DNA of 64,000 bases from Halichondria panicea (Eukaryota; Porifera; Demospongiae; Suberitida; Halichondriidae). The stretch covers positions 3,460,646 through 3,524,645 of the forward strand of contig NC_087391.1 of NCBI RefSeq assembly GCF_963675165.1. Reading direction: 5' to 3'. Numbering within the stretch: the stretch's first letter is position 1; every line of letters starts with the position of its first letter. Below, piece after piece: positions 12,901 to 21,900 of this stretch. The translations under genes and the position numbers were made by a program. Under the pieces are notes generated by a model that had not been told where the DNA came from, did no database searches, and saw nothing but the letters and a program-made list of their open reading frames with translations.

Positions 12901-15900
12901 TCTGTAATCACATCATCAAACAAGACACACACTATGGGCAGGAGATCATCTCGGAGTCACTAATGGCCAAATCTACCGTAGGCCAACAAAACAGAGATAG
13001 AACCAAGAACGACATCAACACACTGACGCCACTACTCTCTACCAACACGCAAAGATCTGTCAATCTGTCTAAAGAGAAGGGTGCATCGTCATGGCTAACC
13101 ACCCTACCGCTCAAAACCCATGGTTTCACCCTCCACAAACAAGCCTTTAGAGACGCCCTATCTCTGCGTTATGGTTGGACCCCAAACAAGCTACCCTCGA
13201 AATGTGCCTGTGGTTCTTCCTTCACAGTAGAACACGTTCTCTCTTGTGCGAAGGGCGGCTTTCCGTCCATTCGGCATAATGAGATCAGAGACTTGACTGC
13301 AGATCTTCTTAGTGAGGTCTGCAACAACGTGTGCACAGAACCAGAACTATTACCGGTTACAGGGGAGAACCTAGCAGGAGCAAGTGCCAATATACAACCG
13401 GGTGCACGCCTAGACATTGCAGCCAATGGAGTATGGGGTGGCTCCTTTGAAAGAACTTATTTTGATGTCAGGGTATTTAACTCACACGCTGCATCCAACA
13501 GACACACCGACCCTCAAACAGTCTACCGCAAGCACGAGCAAATAAAGAAAAGGGCCTATGAACAAAGAATTCTAGACATCGAACAGGCATCCTTTTCCCC
13601 ATTAGTCCTCTCTGCAACAGGAGGCTTAGCTCGTGAAGCAACCACCTTCTACAAGAGACTCGCTTCGATGTTAGCATCTAAATGGGACCAATCATACAGC
13701 AGCACACTATGCTGGCTCCGTTGCCGACTAACCTTTTCCCTCCTTCGCTCATCGATCCAAGCCATCAGAGGGTCCAGATCGTCAAGTGGACACCCCTTTA
13801 GATCTGGGGCCATCGACCTGGTGATCTCGGAGACCCACCTCCACCAATAAACTGAACCTTTGTATGTACCCTTAATCCTCTTTATTTTCTGTACCCTCCA
13901 CCTTTCATTGTGTCTACATAGAAGCCCATTCCCCTGTATACACTACCTTACATGCTATTATTTTACCAAAAAAAAAAAAAAAAATTAACCACGTAAGTGG
14001 GCGTACAATAACTGTACGCCCACTTTTAATTACGTTAGTGGTTGATTAAAGCATCATTGGTTTGTGGTTTGCAGCTGCTGATGTCAGTAGAAAATAGTAA
14101 ATTATGTAGCTTTTCAGTGTTATCTCAGCAATGGAATAAGTATATAGGATGTTCTTGGTATCAAAATGTAGCCCATTTATCTGTAAACTTACTACAGAAA
14201 TTTGAAAGCTAAGCTATTAATTTTTCAAAAGTTATTACTCTAACCAAAAGTGTACCTGAAAACCAGTAAATCATGAATTATAAACACTGTGAACATTTGT
14301 AACACCCATAAAAGGATGGCCAGGATACCTAAACCATTGAACAATTATGTGATGAAGTCTAGGACCTTAGCTGTACAAGATTACTGTTTTATTACTCTAA
14401 CCGATTACCCACTATAACAATTTGCTGTTGTTCTATTAATCACCACAAACCCACCACTTTATGTTTCCATGGAAAAATTTTTGGATATGTTGTAGTTCAG
14501 TCATTCATCTACACACGGGTATCAACACCATTTCTTAGAAATGCTCCAATCAAAAGATATTTACATTTAAGTACAACTACTCACACATTTGTGGTAATCT
14601 ACTCTCTAGACTAAATGAACTGTATAGATCTACTTCCTTCAATCCACTGCCGCTCGTTATGACGTCATTTTACTGACAATACACGTTGTTATCTTGCGTT
14701 ATCCGGTATCTGACTAATGGTTAGCGCATGCGCAAGCAGTCGATACTAGGCCCACTCTCAGAGGAAGTGCACTGGGATCAAGGCTAGCATGTTCCTAGCT
14801 CAAGCTGGCTGTCTTGATTTGACTGAGAGAATTCTTACCACGGCCTTCAGCACTTGATGTGATTGGGGCTGCAAAACTTATGCAGTGACGCAAACCCTGA
14901 CCTACATGTATGGCAGTGGTTCCCAACCCTAATACGTGAGTGTCCACGGTTGAGCTCTGCCCAACTAAGGCATATATAGCCTAGCTTGTATTGCTAGAGT
15001 TACGCTCGATCTTACCAAATTTCTTGTTCCCCAGGCAGCCAAAACTACAAATTACACATGTTTTCTGGCCAGATTATTTATCATAACAGTATATATATTC
15101 ACACATTTTTTAGTTACCTCATATTTATCAGACTTGATCAGTTTGCAGAAGCGCCTTGAGCCAGACACATTACATCTTTCTCCAATGTTGACAAAGTTTG
15201 TGAACTTATTCACCTTGAGGGGCTCAAGTCCTAAAAAAAGTGCACGCAAAGGTACATAATTACAATGGTCAACAATCAACATAAGCTGACCAGATAGTAG
15301 CAGTGTGTCAGTGAACAAGTTCGAGGGGCGTGACCGTGGGGGAATTCCTCGTACTGCATCAGCAATAGCCCTAACACAGATTACCAAGGTAAGGTAATTG
15401 AAAATGATAATCTAGCTTACTTAATGTGTTCAGGTGTACTTCCACAGCAGCCACCAACAAGATTGACAAGACCACTCTCAGCAAAGGACTACATAAAACA
15501 AAACCAGGAGTACATGAACTCCTGACAAAACGTATACAGTAGACTCTCGTTAATCCGGCCACCCTTGGGACAGTGCAGCTTGACCGGACTAGCGAGGTGG
15601 CCACATTTCAGAAAATAGCTGTAGCTAAAAACCGACCTTGGCGTACATGTATGTATACCTTCTAATTATACCGCATCGCTCAAATACTAGCACCAACCTC
15701 GAAAAACTTTTTTTGAGACAAGTGTAAAAATTGAATTATTCCGAGCAAAGCGAGGCTCTAATTGGGTCACGTTGAGATTCCGGAGGAAAAAAGGAGGACG
15801 ACGTCGACGTCGGACACTTCAATCAACTAGTGGCTCTGGTTTCTGCAGACTGTCACGGTTCGACTTTAAAGTTGGAGGACGTGTTAGTGATTATACTGAG

Positions 15901-18900
15901 GACACATGAGAGCTCCATTCTACAGCTCAGAACACCCTTTTTCAAGTGTTCTGCTCATAAGCTAGACAATGGTTCTTAAATATCGACGACTCGTGACATT
16001 TCGATCATTATACCTACAAACATTCTAGCTTTGCCCAGCTACCTTTAACACACCCAATCAGAGTGGTGAATAGCGCAGCGAGGTTGCACCCTAAGTGTAT
16101 CCCTAGTGATTAATTAACCACTACACCTACGCACCCACTTAAAATGGGTTTGAGACGATAGTATGATATACTTGTACCCTAACGTAGTTTGTATTACAAT
16201 TGCCATAGTTGGATACTTCTCCTAATGAACTCCTGCTATTATAGTTATCCTATATAGAAACTGGATTATTAGCGATCATAAGCGTATCTTGATTTTAGCG
16301 CATGCTCAACTGCAGGGTTTTTATACTAGAATTTAAGGCTTTTCCAATTGCGAAGCAAATTAGTGACTAGTTACCAGTACAGTGCATGATAACTATAATA
16401 GCTTGAGACTGCTTGCCTACATGTAGCTCGCTCGTTGAAAAACGCAGAGAGTCCTCACTCGTCACAGGGACACATCCAGTTACTGGGTATAGGGCTCGTT
16501 ATGACTGCAGACGTACTGTATAGCAGGAAATTTTCGTGGGGTAAAATATTCGTTATTTTCGTGGGCAAGCTGACCTCCACGAAATGTTAACGTAGGCGTG
16601 GCTTACCAGAACGTAGGAATGCAGTGCTGGCAACAAGACTAAACGAAATTTTTACTCACGAAAACCACTGTTTCTCGAGTTGAAGAAACTTTTTTACCCC
16701 ACAAAAATTACCCGCTATACGGTAAGCAAATTCTCAAAATATGAGCGCATAGAGATAGCAGCTTTTACGGTGTAAGTACTTTACTCCAGTATAGTGAAAT
16801 TGTACAAAGCCCAACTTTTAATAATAAAAATGACTGAAAAGCAACCCAACACAACACCTTGATATGCTTTGCCATGATTTCAGGAGATTCATCATACCCA
16901 CCTAAAGCATTCGGGAGTCCTAAGAATACATGACATCATAAAACATAACACTTCCAGGATTATATGCACCAGCATTAGGGTAGCAGAAAGTGTAAGCTTC
17001 AGTATTCCTGCTCACTGCTGCAAGAAAAGGCCTCATTTCTCTTGCACCAAGGGCGCAGTTTAGTCCAAGGCTGTAGCAATAGAATCAATATTCTTATCAG
17101 TGGAAAGATATCACAATTATTATCAACAACCACTTATTACCAAGGGCGTATGAGAGAAGAGGGCATGCAACAGCTTGCGAGCAAAAACTGTAAGTGGGCG
17201 GTGGAATTTACAGTAATATCTAAAAATAGATTATTGATTTTGTGTAAATTGCAGGCTATAAATAGATCGAACAAAGTTTTTTGCTCGCACGTTGGACTAA
17301 AAGTGAGTTGCATACCCTCTTCTCTCATACGCCCTTGTTATTACAAAGCAACTACTCAATTACCACATTGGATGGGCATGGGTGACACTAATTACGAAAG
17401 CTTCAGTAGTTTGGCCAGACAAAGTGCGTCCACTCTTATCCACAATGGTACCAGACACCTGGAGTTTTAGCCATAATTATACAGAATACTAATCAGAACA
17501 GGGTATCAGATTTTAAAAAGAACTTACGAAAATTGGCACTTTACGATAACCTGACGCAAAAAGTTGGTCAATGCCATACAAAGCAGCCTGCAGAGCCAGA
17601 GTAATGGAGGACCAGATAATAAACATTCAACACAGAAACATGTAATTTGCATACAAACACACCCGTGCATTAGCTGTGTCAAAGATCGTCTCCACCATCA
17701 ATATATCTACACCTCCGTCCAATAGTCCCTTTGCTTGCTCCAAGTAGGCATCAGCTAGCTCGTCAAAGGCTGTAATGGGAAAGAGGACCTACAAAACTAT
17801 CAAGCAAATTGTAAATTACTGATATTTCGATAATCTGGTCGTTCCACAGAAGGTGAGAGAGAGAGTGTTCGATTAGTGGGACCAATTGACCCAATTACAT
17901 ATCGGGGAATGCCTGTAGTTAAAAAGAACGTAACAAAAAATTAATAGGCTAAATACTGTACGTATTTGCTTGATTCATTTTGCTGGCAAAGGAGGCTACA
18001 ATTCAAGTATTCATAATTATGGCCAATGTGTCAAAAGTTTTAAAAAATGCCCGTATTTACATTTTACATAATTATTATTTACATAGAAAGAACTTAAGGT
18101 TAGGGTATTGTGATCACTCGTGAATATTCATGACTTTAATTCTGTCAGCTTTTTCTCTAAAGAGAAAAAGCAAAAGTTTGCAAGTTCAAAGAAGTCTGCT
18201 GTACTTATATTGTATGATTATCAACTCTATTGCTATTGTTTTGTGTTGATTATGAAGATGCATGAATGAGAAAAGTGGGCATCAAAACGCAAGTATATAG
18301 ACTTTTTTTGCGTCAATTTATAAGAGCAGTAAGACTTTCAGCAAGCTTTATTGGTATCTATATGTAGCTAAGTACCTTCCAGAGGGGCCAGACGAAGAGA
18401 TATTTGTTGTAAAACTTCATACGGGCGAGTAAAAGCTAAGAGTAGACGGTAAGTATCTAAAAATACGCTTGATCTTCCGATAAACAGGAAGCTATAGCTC
18501 CAACCAGATCGCCTTTTCTCAAAATTTCTCTTCGTCTGGCCCTGCCCCTACCTTTCATGCACAATAAATAAAAGTTGGTAATTATGAGGACCATATGAGT
18601 CCCAAAAGCATTGTGCCAGTTGAAACAGATTAGAGCATCACTTAGTCTTGCTAGTCACACGTGAAAAATCAGAACTACTATTATTATTATAGCCACGTTT
18701 CGTCTCACAGTGGAATCAAGTCATGTGCTTCATTAACCGCAACATTGCCACATGCACATAGTACAAATATCCTATAGTCTTTCAGCCTTAAATCTGAGCC
18801 TTGCTTCTCCAAAAATCAATATAGCTACAGCAAATGCTGACAGTTTCAGCTAGCTACTAGATAATACGGCTTCAGCCTTGACGAATCTCAATCACATTCT

Positions 18901-21900
18901 CCAGGGACTCTCATGCAAAGATAGTAGAGCACGTGTGTCAATGATAGGATGGGTACAATGCCAATATCCATTATCATGGCAGTTAGAGGTGCCAGGTCAC
19001 ACCTGAGCGTCCAGGCTGTCGAGGAACACCAGGGACACAACTATATTTTATTACTCAAGCTTATTATCTCACTTGTTATTACACCATTCGCACTTTTCTA
19101 ATTATATTTCTTGCAGGACCTTTTACATGCTTAGTTCACCCTCTTGCACGGGTTGTGCATGCAATAAAAACACCACTGCGTTCTATTCACTGCTATCAAG
19201 AGTGCATAAGAAGAGAAGAGTGTCGAACTACTGATACTTCTACACAAACACTGTGCACAAAGTAACATGACCTGCACGTGATAAAGTATTGTAAATTTAC
19301 TAGTAATCTCCTAGTAAATGTTAACCGTGACGTTTTTAGGGGTGTGGTAAATCGAACAATTCTAGCTAGTTGTTCGCGTTCAACGTTTAGAGCTTGTGGA
19401 TCTGCACAACAGTAAATCACCTGTACTTTTCTCAACCTCTAAGCATGCTTGTTTGGCTAACTTGGCTGCTTGTTGATTGATTCTTGAGACCTGCAAACAA
19501 GTAATTGAGAAAGGTAAACGTGAGTAGTCATGAGTTTCAGGCCGTTACCAAGTGTTCAGTGCCATAATCAGACTGAGAGACAGCAGTGCCATTGAAGGTA
19601 TTGGTCTCAACAAAGTCAGCTCCAGCTAGCAGATAGTCCTAAAGACAACTTTACTATGTACATGTACAGTAAAGCAGGGGGGGGGTAAAGGGGGGATACC
19701 CCCCCCTAAAATTTGCATTTATGTACTAGTTGTATCACTGAGTGTCCCCATAGCTGGAAATTGTACATACTAACAGGGTATTGAAATAACAGTTGGCCTT
19801 TTTTTTAGCTAGTTACTTTTCTTATTTCCCCCCTCTACTTCAAAATCCTGTATGGACACCCTGTAAAGGGTGGAATTCAAATTATACTTACAAAACTGAT
19901 TAAGCGCAGCACATGTTCTACACACATGTTGCTTAAGTGCAGCACATACATAGAGCACGCTTAAATGCAGGATGAGTGCACTAAGAGTGTAAGCTGTTGC
20001 GCTTTAACTGCACGTATGCAACATACAATTTTTATGCATAATATGCAGATTGCTTACATCAGGCACACGTAGCCAAAATTTAGAATTGAATTATACACAT
20101 GCCACATACATAAGTATGCATGTATGCATTTTGCTCGCAACAGGCACATAATTATAGCTAAATTCTTGAATTGAATTGCACGAGTGCAGCATACATACAG
20201 ATGTATATATGCAATTTGCTCACATCGGGCACACGTGTACATTACATGTAACTATAGCAGTTTGTGCAGCTGCTTCTACTGTTTGAAAATTCTAAAATTT
20301 GGCTGTATACTAAAAGACAAAAAAGCAGTGAAAGCCAAAAACACTAGTGCTAGATATTGGTAGGTTACATGTTTTTGCTAGTTGTGTTTAGCCCAAGTAT
20401 TTTGTGTCCTATAATTACATAGTAACTGTATACCTGGCCATTATAAAGCACAATTTTGTTTTGAAATTACGCCCACCCCCACTTTTGAGTGAAACTTCCT
20501 GCATAGGCTAATTTGCCTCGAGAATATGTCCACCAGGAAGTGATGCATTTGTCAGTGAGCATGCTGTCAATAAAAGGTTTAGCAGTTTATTGTGTACGCT
20601 GGTTAGCTCTGAATATAGCTAGATATAGCTAGATCCTATTTGCAAGTATAAGAGACAAGGACAATCTTCTCTGAATCTCTGTAAGACTCTGACAGTGACA
20701 AGGAACAACCTTCCATGACCTTCTGATGCAGAATCTTGACTCGATCTTTATACCTAGCTACTTTACCCATGCATTACCATTGTTGTATGTTGATGTATTC
20801 ATTGTATTTCAAGAGCTGGCAGGCCTCAGACTCAGACTGAGAAGAATAGTTTCTTAATGAGTGGGCTTAAATTTCGAGACAAAACTACTGTTTTCGAAAT
20901 TAACCCCATCCTACCTGTAGCTGCTTTGTAGCATGCAATTAGGGTGGGCGTAATCTCGGTAGAGTACGGTACTGGAAGGTTTGGATCGTATGGTACATAC
21001 AAGTGGCATGTGTACTAGAAAATATCCAAAATAGCACTGTGTACCCTATGGTAGCAGGATAGATGGCACATGTGGCATGCATGCCTAGGAGTGCAATGAA
21101 CGAAGCCACATACAAGCAGACTGTGTGCAAATCATACATGCAGCATGGATGCAGTCTGTGTACATATCACGCACATAATTATAGCACACGTATTGCATAT
21201 TACTGTTCGCTCTTATCCTGCACTTGTTTTGCGCATGTGGCCAAATGTCAAGGTACCTAACTAACACTGGATATGCGCATAACTAATGTGCATGTGTGCA
21301 ACGTTTATAAAGCGTTTATGCGCAGCACACATGTAGCGCACTTCACATTTTTGTAAGTATAATATGCATTCGCAGAGGGTTGGACTCCGCCCAACTAGTG
21401 GATATAAGCTTTGAACGACGGCTTAAAAACTTGACGTACTATGCCTATATAAGTACATGTAGGCATGATTGTAACCAGCAAAGAGAACACGATTATTATA
21501 CCTTGTGGATGTTGTATACAATGTCTGGTTGAGTTAGGTTCAAAATGTCATTATTGCCCTTTAGGCTCTTTGGGTGTGACAAGAACTCAGACCCTTAATA
21601 AAAATACAGCAAATCATATATTTCCACACATCATAAAGGTATACAAATGTACCTCCAAAATCCAATTCATCAAGATCTTGATTCTGTATCATTGTTCCCA
21701 TCCCACCATCCAGGATCATGATTCTATCAGTAAGTTGAGCTGCTAGAGCATTTCCTATATCTCCTATAAAGACATAAATAATGTTTTGCTTTCGCTGATT
21801 AGAGTTTATAATTATAGCAAAGAAGTAATTTGTATAATGTTATCACTGAACTACACAGTCATTACATACATGCAGAACAGGAGATTAATGGAAACAGTAG

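Larger units (their letters stand above)
9708..14635. mobile_element. Long-TIR (Mutator-like?) element enclosing a retrotransposon
   Basis: Left arm ~9715-10275 and right arm ~14045-14623 are inverted copies of each other for about 550 bp. Shared blocks include ACAGTTCATTTAGTCTAGAG, TTTCCATGGAAACATAA-like sequence and ACCAAGAACATCCT. The nine-base direct repeat CCTTCAATC lies just outside both arms (9699-9707 and 14636-14644), as expected for a 9-bp target-site duplication. Long arms plus a 9-bp duplication suggest a Mutator-like or foldback DNA element. The retrotransposon with its poly(A) lies between the arms and was probably inserted later. No transposase is seen. Confidence 0.7.
4080..15230 (-). 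other. MTR: MTR exons 14-19: folate (pterin) domain and cobalamin cap start
   Basis: The domain begins in exon 15118-15230 with [17 protein letters not shown]. After the ~10-kb intron (5151-15117) it continues in exon 5010-5150 ([16 protein letters not shown]). The following exons carry [26 protein letters not shown]-like residues, [41 protein letters not shown] and [17 protein letters not shown]. All are hallmark segments of the methyltetrahydrofolate-binding barrel. Confidence 0.93.

Noticed and set aside
19640-21652. Suspected missing MTR exon between DFGG and DYLLAGAD
   Set aside because: The exon was found at 21502-21593 ([17 protein letters not shown]), in correct phase, so nothing is missing.
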